In this document: piece by piece, positions 18,239 to 27,241 of the stretch
Position numbering within the stretch: the first letter of the stretch is position 1
How the letters are laid out: every line of letters begins with the position of its first letter
Assembly (NCBI RefSeq): GCF_001612845.1
Contig: NZ_BDBF01000024.1
Coordinates: forward strand, 42,051 to 106,050
Direction of reading: 5' to 3'
Length of the DNA stretch: 64,000 nt
From: Nocardia elegans NBRC 108235
Lineage (GTDB): Bacteria > Actinomycetota > Actinomycetes > Mycobacteriales > Mycobacteriaceae
Notes under the pieces: model-generated
Seen by the model: only the letters and a program-made list of their open reading frames with translations
Told to the model about the DNA's origin: nothing
Database searches by the model: none
Program-made: the position numbers and the translations under genes

Positions 18239-19531
18239 ATGACCGTGGACGCCACCACCGGCGAGCACACCGAGACCTCGAGCATCACGACGGTGGAACG
18301 CTATCTGGAGCGCGTCGCCGAACGCGACGAATCCGTCCGTGCCTGGGCCTTTCTCGATCCGGACCGGGCTCGCGCGCAGGCCCGCGCACTCGATGCCGAA
18401 ACGCCCCGCTCGCCGCTGCACGGAATCCCGGTGGGCATCAAGGACATCATCGACACCGCCGATCAGCCGACCGCCTACGGCAGCCCCCTCTGGTCGGGAC
18501 ATCGCCCCGGCCGCGATGCCGACGCGGTAGGCCGGCTGCGCGCGGCAGGCGCGCTGATCTTCGGCAAGACCGCCACCACCGAGTTCGCCACCTACGAGCC
18601 GGCCCGCACCCGGAACCCGCACAACCTCGAGCACACACCGGGCGGATCGTCGAGCGGCTCGGCGGCAGCGGTCGCCGACGGCCAGGTGCCCATCGCCCTG
18701 GGCACCCAGACCGCCGGATCGGTGCTGCGTCCCGGCTCCTACTGCGGCGTCTTCACGCTCAAACCCAGTTACGGCCGATGGTCGTTCGACGGCGTGCTGC
18801 CGGTGGCGCTGAGCTTCGACACCCTCGGCGCGTTCGCGCGGCATCCGGTGTGGCTCGGAGCGGTCGACCAGGTCCTCACCGAGCAGGCACAGACCGCGGT
18901 GCTGCCCGCCACCCGCGACCTCACCGTCGGTCTGCTGCGCCCGCCGTGGGACGACCGCGCCGGGACCGACGCACTGGAGCGCCTGGAATCGTTCGCCGCC
19001 GGCCTGCGCGCCCACGGCACCACCGTCACCGAAATCGCTGTTCCGCCCGAGCTGGCCGAGCTCGACGACGCACACACGCTGATCATGGCCGCGGAGGCCG
19101 CCGCGGCGCTCCGCGACCGCGTCGGCCGCGACGGAACCGACGGGATCAGCGCCCGGCTGGCCGAATTCCTCACCCGCGGCCGCACCGCGGAGCCGAGCCG
19201 AATTCAGCACGCGCGCAGCATTCTTCGCGCTACCCGGCGCTTCGTCGACGGTGCGCGCCGCCGCGCCGACGTTCTGTTGACCCTCGCCGCGACCGGGGAG
19301 GCGCCCCACGGCCTGGACAGCACCGGCGACCCGGTGTTCAACAAGCTCGCCAGCGTCGCCGGGCTGCCCGCGGTCGGCTTGCCGGCCGGCACCGGCGCCA
19401 CCGGACTGCCGCTCGGCGTGCAGCTCATCGGCCCCACCGGCACCGACCATTCGCTCGTGCGCATCGCGACCTGTCTGACCGACCGGATCGGGCTGGCCGC
19501 CCGGTGCCCGCTACCGGAGGAACAGCGATGA
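18239..19531 (+). CDS. Amidase-signature family amidohydrolase
   Basis: A 430-residue amidase with the full Ser-cisSer-Lys triad: K68 in GIPVGIKDIID, cis-Ser in GGSSSGSAAAV (about 137-139) and the nucleophile S161 in GTQTAGSVLRPGSYCG. It hydrolyses a carboxamide to acid plus ammonia. It starts 1 bp after the dioxygenase stop and overlaps the M20 gene by 4 bp (ATGA). Its presence in an aromatic-degradation operon suggests the substrate carries an amide or that ring cleavage yields one. Confidence 0.88.
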   Translation: MTVDATTGEHTETSSITTVERYLERVAERDESVRAWAFLDPDRARAQARALDAETPRSPLHGIPVGIKDIIDTADQPTAYGSPLWSGHRPGRDADAVGRLRAAGALIFGKTATTEFATYEPARTRNPHNLEHTPGGSSSGSAAAVADGQVPIALGTQTAGSVLRPGSYCGVFTLKPSYGRWSFDGVLPVALSFDTLGAFARHPVWLGAVDQVLTEQAQTAVLPATRDLTVGLLRPPWDDRAGTDALERLESFAAGLRAHGTTVTEIAVPPELAELDDAHTLIMAAEAAAALRDRVGRDGTDGISARLAEFLTRGRTAEPSRIQHARSILRATRRFVDGARRRADVLLTLAATGEAPHGLDSTGDPVFNKLASVAGLPAVGLPAGTGATGLPLGVQLIGPTGTDHSLVRIATCLTDRIGLAARCPLPEEQR

Positions 19532-20886
19532 ACGACGCCATCATCAGCGCGGAGGGCGCGGCGGAATCGATCCAGGACCTACCGCTGGACGACGACCGGC
19601 GCGCGATGTACGAGGCGGTCTGCGACCGACTCGACCCCGACCGCTTCCGCGATCTGCTCGTCTCGCTGGTCGACATCCACAGCCCCACCGGACGCGAACG
19701 CGCGGCCTCGGAATTCATGGCCGACCATCTGCGCCACGCGGTCGGCATCGACGCCGCCTATCGACCGGTCAGCGAGCACACCGGCAATGTGCTGGGCGAG
19801 ATGCGCGGCACCGGCGGCGGCAGCCGGCTACTGCTGTACGCGCCGATCGACACTCACATCGACCCCGAGGCCGACGTGCCGTGGGTCGGACCGCGATTGC
19901 GTCCGGATATGGTGCCGCGGGCGCGGGTGGACGGTGATCTGGTGATCGGGCTCGGCGCCTCGAATCCGAAATGCATGGTGGCCGGGCTGACCGAGGTCGT
20001 CCACGCCGTCGCCGACGCCGGTGTGCCCCTGATCGGCGATCTGGCCATCGGCTTCGCCGGCGGCGGAATGCCGGTCACCATGAGCGACCGCGACAACGTG
20101 GGCATGAGCAGCGGGGTGTTCCACCTGCTCACCCACGGCGCGATGCCCGATCACGCCATCGTCCTGAAACCGTGGTGGGCCGTCTACCCGGAGGAACCGG
20201 GCATGTGCTGGTTCAAGGTGTCCGTGCGCGGCACCTTCGGATATGCCGGAATCAGCAGGGGCACACCGGGGTTCCGCTCGTCGATCGTGCCGGCCGCGCG
20301 CGTGGTCGAACATATCGAGGCCTGGCTGCCCGAATACACCGCGCGCAACACCTCCGGCTCCACCATTCCCGAGGGGTGGATCTCGGCCCTGCGTTCCGGA
20401 AACCCGGACAAGCCGGCATTCCCCTCCGCGACCACCGAGATCTACCTCGACGTCCGGGTCAACCCCCGAACCACTCCGGGCGAGGTGCGAAACCAGTTCG
20501 CCCGGTTGATCTCCCACATTCGCGCGACCGAGCCCGATATCGACCTCGACTGGGAGATGTACGGGTCGCTGCCCGGCGGCATGACCGATCCCGGCAACTG
20601 GATCATCCGGTCCTGCCGGCGCGGCTGGGAAGAGGTGGAAGGCCGTCCCTACGAATCCACACCACTACTCGGCGGCCAGACCGACGGAACCCTCATCCGC
20701 CGCATGGGCGTGCCCTGCGCGCGCATCGGCTATCCCTGGCCGCCCGCGACCGCACCCGCCGAACTGAACGAAGGCCTGGGCGGCATGGGCGTCGCGTCGG
20801 TCTCCGACGTGATGACCGCGGTGCGCGCCGTCGCCTACGCCGTCGTCGACACCCTCACCCGAACCCGAGAGGACGTGGGACTGTGA
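19528..20886 (+). CDS. M20-family peptidase/deacylase-like protein with altered metal site
   Basis: A 452-residue protein with the overall M20/ArgE-DapE layout: an N-terminal catalytic-type domain, a lid-type insertion near residues 225-345, and a C-terminal return. The first metal motif HxD is kept (H110, D112). The usual bridging Asp region reads GLGASNPKCM (Asn at 146), the catalytic Glu-Glu motif is replaced by GFAGGGMP (about 175-182), and the C-terminal His motif is not evident. Classic di-zinc catalysis is therefore doubtful. ATGA overlap with the amidase, GTGA overlap with the racemase-like gene: clearly one operon. Confidence 0.8.
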   Translation: MNDAIISAEGAAESIQDLPLDDDRRAMYEAVCDRLDPDRFRDLLVSLVDIHSPTGRERAASEFMADHLRHAVGIDAAYRPVSEHTGNVLGEMRGTGGGSRLLLYAPIDTHIDPEADVPWVGPRLRPDMVPRARVDGDLVIGLGASNPKCMVAGLTEVVHAVADAGVPLIGDLAIGFAGGGMPVTMSDRDNVGMSSGVFHLLTHGAMPDHAIVLKPWWAVYPEEPGMCWFKVSVRGTFGYAGISRGTPGFRSSIVPAARVVEHIEAWLPEYTARNTSGSTIPEGWISALRSGNPDKPAFPSATTEIYLDVRVNPRTTPGEVRNQFARLISHIRATEPDIDLDWEMYGSLPGGMTDPGNWIIRSCRRGWEEVEGRPYESTPLLGGQTDGTLIRRMGVPCARIGYPWPPATAPAELNEGLGGMGVASVSDVMTAVRAVAYAVVDTLTRTREDVGL

Positions 20887-21641
20887 GCCCAGAACGCAAG
20901 GTACTCAACATCGTTCCCGTACCGGTACCGCCGGAGGCGCTGGCCGCCTTCGCCGCCCAGATCCCGGACGACATCGTGCATCCCGGATTCGAGAACGTCT
21001 TCGTCAGCGCCCGCGCCGGCGGCACCACACTGGACAGCGCCTACGAAACGACCTTGGCCGACGCCTTCGTCCTCGAGGCCGGATCCCGCGCCGAGGAACA
21101 GGGATACGCGGCGGTGTGCGTGAACTCGATGAGCGATGCGGCGCTGGCGGCGCTGCGCTCCCGGCTCACCATTCCGGTGGTCGCACCGAGCCAGGCCTCC
21201 ATGCTGCTGGCCTCGTTGCTGGGCAAGAAGTTCTCGGTGATCACCATGTGGCCGCAGTGGCACGAGCTGTACCACAAGGCGGCCCGCGAGCAAGGGCTCG
21301 GTGCCCGCATGGCCTCCGTCCGCGATATCGGCGTCGCGCCCGATACGGCCGAATTGCTCGCCGGCAAAGAGGATTTCGTCTTCGCGGCTCTCGAACGGGA
21401 GGCACGCGCCGCGATCGACGACGACGGCGCCGACGTGATCGTGCTCGGCTCGACCACGATGCATCAGTCTCATGCCTACCTGTCGCGTGTGCTGGATGTG
21501 CCGGTCCTCAATCCCGGCGTGGTGGCCTACAAACTCTGCGAGCTGCTGGTGGTGACCGGCTTGAGCCACAGCAAACGCGCCTTCCCGTCTCCCGCTCTCG
21601 TGCAGGACGACCTGCTGTCGGCACTGGCCGCGACCCACTGA
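20883..21641 (+). CDS. Asp/Glu/hydantoin racemase-superfamily protein
   Basis: A 252-residue protein of the Asp/Glu racemase superfamily. Recognisable are IVPVPVPPEALAAF, YAAVCVNSMSDAAL with a cysteine in the first active-site position, IPVVAPSQASMLLASLLGKKFSVIT, and VIVLGSTTM where the second active-site cysteine is normally found; here it is Ser/Thr. With one cysteine missing, a two-base racemase mechanism is unlikely; isomerase or lyase chemistry is possible. The GTG at 20883 overlaps the previous stop. It sits between M20-like and meta-cleavage hydrolase genes. Confidence 0.78.
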   Translation: MSPERKVLNIVPVPVPPEALAAFAAQIPDDIVHPGFENVFVSARAGGTTLDSAYETTLADAFVLEAGSRAEEQGYAAVCVNSMSDAALAALRSRLTIPVVAPSQASMLLASLLGKKFSVITMWPQWHELYHKAAREQGLGARMASVRDIGVAPDTAELLAGKEDFVFAALEREARAAIDDDGADVIVLGSTTMHQSHAYLSRVLDVPVLNPGVVAYKLCELLVVTGLSHSKRAFPSPALVQDDLLSALAATH

Positions 21642-21687
21642 ATCACCCGACGTACCGAACCACTCAGGCAACCGGAGGAAGTACACG

Positions 21688-22542
21688 ATGACCGCCGAGA
21701 ATCCCGAAATCGGCCGGAGCATGCGCACCGGCACCTTCGATACCAACTACCACGACGTCGGGACCGGCGACCCGGTGCTGCTGCTGCACGGCTCCGGCGC
21801 CGGAGTCTCCGCCTGGGCGAACTGGCGTGGCCTGATTCCGGTGCTGGCCCAAGATTTTCGCGTCGTTGCCCCGGATCTGGTGGGCTTCGGCTATACCGGA
21901 CTTCCCGAACCGGCCGACTTCCACATCTTCGACACCTGGATCGATCAGATATCGGCCCTGCTCGACGGCCTCGGTATCGAGAAGGCACACGTGGTCGGAA
22001 ATTCCTTCGGCGGCGGGCTCGCCCTGCACTTGGCCACCCGGCATCCCGAGCGCCTGAACCGGATCGCGCTGATGGGCGCGGGCGGAGTCAAGATGCGCTT
22101 CACCGACGAGCTCGACCAGCTCTGGGGCTACACCCCGTCGGTGCAGAACATGAAGAACATCATGGACATCATGGCCTACGACCGGTCGCTCGTGACGGAC
22201 GAGCTGGCCGAACTGCGCTACCGCGCCACTATCCGGCCCGGCGCGCAGGAAGCCTTCGAGAAGGTTTTCCCGCCCCCGCGGGCGCGCTGGCTGGACGCCC
22301 AGATCGTGCCCGACGAACAACTCGCGGCCATCCCGCACGAGGTGCTGCTGCTGCACGGACGCGAAGACCGCGTGGTACCGCTGGAGGCGTCACAGCACAT
22401 GTTCGCCACGATCCCGAACGCGCAGCTGCACGTGTTCGGCCACTGCGGGCACTGGACACAGATCGAGCACGCACAGCGCTTCCAGCAGTTGGTGTCCGCC
22501 TTCTTCCAGGAAGCACGCAGCACGGCCGGAGTGCCCGCGTGA
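21688..22542 (+). CDS. Meta-cleavage product (2-hydroxymuconate semialdehyde-type) hydrolase
   Basis: A 284-residue alpha/beta hydrolase of the XylF/DmpD/BphD class that splits the C-C bond of the ring-fission product. Oxyanion region LLLHGSGAGVSAWANW, nucleophile elbow VVGNSFGGGLAL (Ser near residue 111), acid LHGREDRVVP and catalytic His in GHCGHWTQIEHA. The ATG at 21688 has GGAGGAAG upstream. With the Rieske and extradiol enzymes it forms the core upper/meta pathway of this operon. Confidence 0.9.
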   Translation: MTAENPEIGRSMRTGTFDTNYHDVGTGDPVLLLHGSGAGVSAWANWRGLIPVLAQDFRVVAPDLVGFGYTGLPEPADFHIFDTWIDQISALLDGLGIEKAHVVGNSFGGGLALHLATRHPERLNRIALMGAGGVKMRFTDELDQLWGYTPSVQNMKNIMDIMAYDRSLVTDELAELRYRATIRPGAQEAFEKVFPPPRARWLDAQIVPDEQLAAIPHEVLLLHGREDRVVPLEASQHMFATIPNAQLHVFGHCGHWTQIEHAQRFQQLVSAFFQEARSTAGVPA

Positions 22543-24125
22543 GCGCGCCGGGCGATGCCGGAACCGAGGCCGCGAGAGGTGAACCCTCCGTGAAAGTCGC
22601 TGTCATCGGAGCCGGGGTCTCCGGACTGTGTGCCGCGAAACTGCTGACCGAGTTCGGATTCGACGTCACGGTCTACGACCGCACCCCCGACGTCGGTGGG
22701 GTGTGGAGCCGCACCCGCCGGTATCCGGGCGTCACCACGCAGAACAACAAGGGCACCTACGCGTTCTCCGACTTCCCGATGCCGCGCGCCTATCCGCAAT
22801 TTCCCAGCGGCGCACAGGTGCAGCGCTATCTCGAGGACTACGCGACCCGGTTCGATCTGCATCGCCTCATCCGCCTGCGGACCGAGGTGACCGATGCCGC
22901 CCAGGACGAGCGGACCGGGACCTGGACGCTGATCGTCCGGGACCTCACCTCCGGGACGGAGGCACCGGCGGTCTTCGACCACCTCGTCGTGGCAACCGGC
23001 ATCTTCTGCGATCCGTTCGTTCCCGAATATCCGGGCCGGGAGGATTTCGAACGCGCCGGCGGAAGAGTTTGCGCCGCATCGGATTTCACCCGACTCGACG
23101 ACGCGGCCGGCAAGGATGTCGTCGTGGTGGGTTATGGCAAATCCGCCTGCGATATCGCAGAGGCGCTCAGCGACGTCGCTCGCTCGACCACGGTCGTGGC
23201 CCGGGAGGTGACGTGGAAGGTGCCGCGGCGGTTCGCCGGGCTGGTGACCTACAAATACATCCTGCTCACCCGGTTCAGTGAAGCGCTGTTCGACCATATC
23301 GACCAGCGCGGTTTCGCCCGATTCCTGACCGGACCGGGACGTTTCCTGCGCAACGCGCTGCTCGGTGGCATGGGTTCGATCGTGCGCCGGCAGTTGATGC
23401 TCGACCGGCTGGGACTGGTGCCCGACGGTCCCTTCGAGCGCGTGGTCCGCCACGCGGTGAGCCTGGCCACCGAGAACTTCTACGAGAAGATCCGCGACGG
23501 CGTCATCACCCTGCACCGCGGCGCGGTCATCACGCGACTGCACGAAAAGGACGGCAAACCGACCATCGCACTGTCCGACGACACGCTGCGGGATGCCGAC
23601 ATCGTGGTCTGCGCCACCGGTTTCATTCAGCGCGTGCCGTTCCTGCGTCCCTCGGTGCAGGATCGGCTCACCGACGGCGACGGCAACTTCCTGTTGTATC
23701 GCCAGATCCTGCCACTGGATGTGCCGAATCTGTTCTTCGTCGGTTACAGCTCGTCGCTGGTCAGCCCGATCGCCGCCGAGGCGTCCGCGATGTGGGTGGT
23801 CGACTACCTGGCGGGTGGCGGCACCGGCCTGCCCTCGGCCGAACACCGACGGGAATTCGCCCGGCGCCGCCTGAACTGGATGATCGAACGCACCGAGGGC
23901 AAACAAGCCCGCGGCACCAACATCATCCCGTTCTCGATTCGCCACGTCGACGAGATCCTGGATGAGATCGGGGTGAACATCGGCCCCGTGGCCAGGCTGC
24001 GGCAGTGGCTGCTTCCGGTGAAGCCGGCCGCGTATCGGTCCGCGACCGCGGCACTCCATCGGCGCTACCCCCGCGCAGGCGCCGATGCCGTCGGTGCGGA
24101 GATCCCGGCATCCTCGGCGCACTGA
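22539..24125 (+). CDS. Flavin-containing monooxygenase (FMO/Baeyer-Villiger-like)
   Basis: A 528-residue FAD- and NADPH-binding monooxygenase. The FAD loop GAGVSGLCAAKLL lies near residue 26 and the NADPH loop VVVGYGKSACDIAEAL near residue 198; the class fingerprint is the FxSGxQVxRYL stretch near residue 86. VVCATGFIQRVPFL is typical of FMOs. Last gene of the operon, overlapping the hydrolase by GTGA, and followed by a strong hairpin at 24139. It could oxygenate an N, S or ketone group of the substrate or a side product. Confidence 0.85.
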   Translation: MSAPGDAGTEAARGEPSVKVAVIGAGVSGLCAAKLLTEFGFDVTVYDRTPDVGGVWSRTRRYPGVTTQNNKGTYAFSDFPMPRAYPQFPSGAQVQRYLEDYATRFDLHRLIRLRTEVTDAAQDERTGTWTLIVRDLTSGTEAPAVFDHLVVATGIFCDPFVPEYPGREDFERAGGRVCAASDFTRLDDAAGKDVVVVGYGKSACDIAEALSDVARSTTVVAREVTWKVPRRFAGLVTYKYILLTRFSEALFDHIDQRGFARFLTGPGRFLRNALLGGMGSIVRRQLMLDRLGLVPDGPFERVVRHAVSLATENFYEKIRDGVITLHRGAVITRLHEKDGKPTIALSDDTLRDADIVVCATGFIQRVPFLRPSVQDRLTDGDGNFLLYRQILPLDVPNLFFVGYSSSLVSPIAAEASAMWVVDYLAGGGTGLPSAEHRREFARRRLNWMIERTEGKQARGTNIIPFSIRHVDEILDEIGVNIGPVARLRQWLLPVKPAAYRSATAALHRRYPRAGADAVGAEIPASSAH

Positions 24126-24138
24126 TCAGACCATCGGC

Positions 24139-24178
24139 GTGGTCCGGGTGATTCGGGCGCCACGATCACCCGGGCCAC
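24139..24178 (+). terminator. Stem-loop terminator after the aromatic catabolic operon
   Basis: Arms GTGGTCCGGGTGAT (24139-24152) and ATCACCCGGGCCAC (24165-24178) pair over 14 bp with one G-U, leaving a 12-nt loop, 13 bp after the monooxygenase stop. No T-tract follows, as is common in actinobacterial terminators. Confidence 0.7.
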
Positions 24179-24235
24179 CAGCCGAGACCGTCTTCCTGTT
24201 GCCAACCGCACAGAGATCATCGGCTGCGCCGCAGT

Positions 24236-24241
24236 ATAATT
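24236..24241 (+). promoter_or_regulatory. Possible -10 element upstream of the MFS gene
   Basis: TATAAT sits in the only AT-rich stretch (24234-24262) of the gap before the MFS transporter, about 143 bp upstream of its start. No convincing -35 box is seen at 16-18 bp, so an extended or activator-dependent promoter would have to be assumed. Confidence 0.3.
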
Positions 24242-24383
24242 GATTAGATAGGCTAAACAACGTGGATCGGCGGACCGCCACCCCGCTCACCCGGCGTCGC
24301 GCCGCATCCACTCTCCGAGCCCATCCGCAGCAACCGAACGTTGCTCTTCACCGAACAAGGAGCTGACCGCAGGAAAGGCAGTC

Positions 24384-25754
24384 TTGACCGCGACTCGCAC
24401 CGACGACTACGAGACCACCACCGATTCACTTCCGCCCGATCCGCCCGCCCCACCGCCGGCACCGCCGGAGCGCCCCGGTGGGATGTTCGCCTCCCTCATC
24501 GTGCCGAACTATCGCTACTACTTCGCGGGCCAGGTGGTTTCCAATACGGGTACCTGGATGCAGCGGATCGCGCAGGACTGGCTGGTGCTCGGTCTCACCG
24601 GCAGCGCGTTCGCGGTCGGCATCACCACTGCCATGCAGTTTCTGCCGATGCTGCTGTTCGGTCTCTACGGCGGCGTCATCGCCGATCGCTTCCCCAAGCG
24701 CGGACTTCTGGTTCTCACCCAGGCCACCATGGGACTGCTCGCCGCGGTCCTCGCGGTCCTGACGCTCACCGGCACGGTCGAGGTGTGGCACGTCTACGTG
24801 CTGGCGCTGCTGCTGGGCATGGTGACCGTGGTCGACAATCCGACTCGTCAGTCGTTCGTCCCGGAGATCGTCGGCCGGCAGCGGTTGCGCAACGCCGTCA
24901 GTCTGAACTCCGCGAACTTCCAGGCCGCGCGACTGGTCGGGCCGGCGGTCGCGGGGGCGCTGATCGCCGCCGTCGGATCCGGCTGGGCCTTCGCGATCAA
25001 CGCCTGCTCCTTCGTCGCCGTCATCGCCGGTCTGCTGGCCATGCGACCGGCGGAGCTGACACCGGTGCCGCGCCTGCCGCGCCGGAAAGGGCAACTGCGC
25101 GAAGGCCTCCGGTATGTGAGCGCCCATCCGCAACTGCTCTGGCCGATCGTCATGGTGGGCTTCATCGGCACCTTCGGCTACAACTTCCCGACCGTGCTGT
25201 CGGGCTTCGCCTATCACGTCTTCGATGTCGACGCCGGCAAGTACGGGCTGCTCAACACCGCGCTGGCAGCGGGTTCGCTCGCGGGCGCGCTGCTGGCCGG
25301 TCGCCGCGGGCGGGTACGGATGCGGATGCTGGTCGGCACCGCCGTCGGCTTCGGCGCACTCGAGGCGGTCGCGGCCTTCGCCCCGGACTATTGGCTGTTC
25401 ACCGCGCTGCTCGCCGTGGTGGGCCTGCTCGGACTCACCTTCAACACCTCGGGCAACTCGATGGTGCAGCTGGAAACCGACCCGGCCATGCGCGGACGGG
25501 TGATGTCGCTGTACATGATGGTCTTCACCGGCGGCACCCCGATCGGCGGCCCGATCGTCGGATGGCTCACCGAGGAGTTCGGGCCCCGGTTCGGCCTGTT
25601 CGCCTGCGGAGCGGTCTCCGCTCTCTCGGCGGCGGTGATCGGTGTCGTCGTCGCCCGCGCCGCCGGCCTGCGAGTGCGGATGTCGGGTCGGCGCGTCGTG
25701 CTCGTTCCGCGCGAGGGCTCCCCGAAACCCGTCGCGACCGGCCGCCGGTGGTAG
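24384..25754 (+). CDS. MFS transporter (EntS-like MFS_3 type)
   Basis: A 456-residue integral membrane protein with about 12 transmembrane segments after a Pro/Asp-rich cytoplasmic N-terminus (PPDPPAPPPAPPERPG). Signatures include NYRYYFAGQVVSNTGTWMQR, the loop GGVIADRFPKRGLL between helices 2 and 3, and DNPTRQSFVPEIVG, typical of the enterobactin-exporter-like family. The start is TTG at 24384, preceded by AGGAAAGG 5 nt upstream. Substrate unknown; relatives are drug or siderophore exporters. It stands alone between two terminated or separated units. Confidence 0.88.
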   Translation: MTATRTDDYETTTDSLPPDPPAPPPAPPERPGGMFASLIVPNYRYYFAGQVVSNTGTWMQRIAQDWLVLGLTGSAFAVGITTAMQFLPMLLFGLYGGVIADRFPKRGLLVLTQATMGLLAAVLAVLTLTGTVEVWHVYVLALLLGMVTVVDNPTRQSFVPEIVGRQRLRNAVSLNSANFQAARLVGPAVAGALIAAVGSGWAFAINACSFVAVIAGLLAMRPAELTPVPRLPRRKGQLREGLRYVSAHPQLLWPIVMVGFIGTFGYNFPTVLSGFAYHVFDVDAGKYGLLNTALAAGSLAGALLAGRRGRVRMRMLVGTAVGFGALEAVAAFAPDYWLFTALLAVVGLLGLTFNTSGNSMVQLETDPAMRGRVMSLYMMVFTGGTPIGGPIVGWLTEEFGPRFGLFACGAVSALSAAVIGVVVARAAGLRVRMSGRRVVLVPREGSPKPVATGRRW

Positions 25755-25855
25755 GTGCGGGGTTTACGGTCCGCCACCTCCCCGATCTGCTCTAAAATTG
25801 CCCACCTGAGGTGCCGATCCGACCGAAGTGAACGTCGACACGAAGGCGGCTCTCG

Positions 25856-27217
25856 ATGACGGATGTGGACTGTTGCGTAATCGGCGGCGGGTTCGCAGGG
25901 TTGACCGCCGCGCTGCGACTGAAACAGGCGGGCCGATCGGTAGCGGTGCTCGAAGCTCGCGACCGGCTCGGCGGGCGCACGTTCACCGAGGTGCGCGGGA
26001 ACGGTTGCTGGATCGACCGCGGCGGCGCCTGGCTCGGGCCCGGCCAGGACCGGGTCCGCGCCCTGATGAACGAGTTCGGCGTGCGAAGCTACCGCCAGTA
26101 CACCGACGGCCAGGCCTTGATGGTCGTCGACGGCAAGCAGTACCGCTACACCGGCACGATCCCGTGGACGATGAGTCCCTGGGCCTCGATCAATCTCGGC
26201 GCCGGCTTCGCCTCCCTGGCCTACCTGTGCAAGTCGATTCCGCTCTACGCACCGTGGGATGCGAAGAACGCCGAGAAATGGGATCGAATCACCTTGGCGC
26301 AGTGGCTGAACCGCACCGTCCGGTCGAAGGCCGCCCACGATCTGCTCGAGACCGCCATCGCGGGCAGCTACACCTCGGCCGCCTCGGAGGTGTCGATGCT
26401 CTTCGCGCTGTATCAGATGGCGTCCGGGGGCGGGCCGAACTTCATGTTCAGCGTCAGGGGCGGTTCCCAGGACTCCCGGCCCGTGGGCGGCATGGGTGCG
26501 ATCTACGGTGCGATGGCGGCCGAGCTCGGTGAGGCGATTCGGCTGTCGCAGCCGGTGCACGGCATCGAGCAGGACGATGCCGGAGTGACCGTGCACGCCG
26601 GTCGGTCGGCGCTGCGTGCCCATCGGGCGATCGTGGCCGTCCCGCTGGCGATCGCCGGTCAGATCCGGTACGAGCCGATGCTGCCGGTCGATCGCTCACT
26701 GCTGCATCAGCGTGTGCCGAGCGGCTCGATCATCAAGACCTCCGTCGTCTACGACGAACCGTTCTGGCGGCACGACGGATTGTCCGGGCAGTCGGCCGCG
26801 CCGGGGTCGCCGGCCACCGTCACTCTCGACGCCTGCACCGACACCGCCCGGCCCGGAATCCTGTGCGTCATCACGGAGGGGCCCACCGCCCGCCGGATCG
26901 GCCACCTCGACGCCGCAGACCGCAGAACGGCCATCCTGCGTGAACTGGCCGGCAGGTTCGGGACGAAGGCCGGTTCCCCGGAGGACTACGTCGAGCAGGA
27001 CTGGAGCGCCGAACGGTATTCCGGTGGCGGAATGCTCAGTCACACGCCGACCGGCGTGCTCACCCAGTTCGGCCGCGCGCTGCGCGAACCGTGCGGTCGT
27101 ATCCACTGGGCCGGCACCGAGACCTCGGCCGTGATGTGCGGCTGGGTCGACGGCGCGGTTCGCTCGGGTGAACGCGCCGCGAGCGAGGTGCTGCGGCACG
27201 AACTCGCCGCCGTCTGA
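25856..27217 (+). CDS. FAD-dependent amine oxidase (monoamine oxidase family)
   Basis: A 453-residue flavoprotein of the MAO/putrescine-oxidase family. N-terminal FAD loop VIGGGFAGLTAALRLKQAG, then EARDRLGGRTFT and the GGAWLGPGQDRV segment; the C-terminal FAD-contacting region is RIHWAGTETSAVMCGWVDGAVRSGERAA (spoken in two parts). Members oxidise primary or secondary amines to imines/aldehydes with H2O2 release. The gene is monocistronic and convergent with the SDR at 27242. Confidence 0.88.
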   Translation: MTDVDCCVIGGGFAGLTAALRLKQAGRSVAVLEARDRLGGRTFTEVRGNGCWIDRGGAWLGPGQDRVRALMNEFGVRSYRQYTDGQALMVVDGKQYRYTGTIPWTMSPWASINLGAGFASLAYLCKSIPLYAPWDAKNAEKWDRITLAQWLNRTVRSKAAHDLLETAIAGSYTSAASEVSMLFALYQMASGGGPNFMFSVRGGSQDSRPVGGMGAIYGAMAAELGEAIRLSQPVHGIEQDDAGVTVHAGRSALRAHRAIVAVPLAIAGQIRYEPMLPVDRSLLHQRVPSGSIIKTSVVYDEPFWRHDGLSGQSAAPGSPATVTLDACTDTARPGILCVITEGPTARRIGHLDAADRRTAILRELAGRFGTKAGSPEDYVEQDWSAERYSGGGMLSHTPTGVLTQFGRALREPCGRIHWAGTETSAVMCGWVDGAVRSGERAASEVLRHELAAV

Positions 27218-27241
27218 GGCGCCCGACACGGTCGGCAACGT

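Noticed and set aside
24241..24262. Possible IdeR iron box (TAGGCTAA core) upstream of the EntS-like MFS gene
   Set aside because: Only about 12 of 19 consensus positions match and the outer arms are not symmetric.
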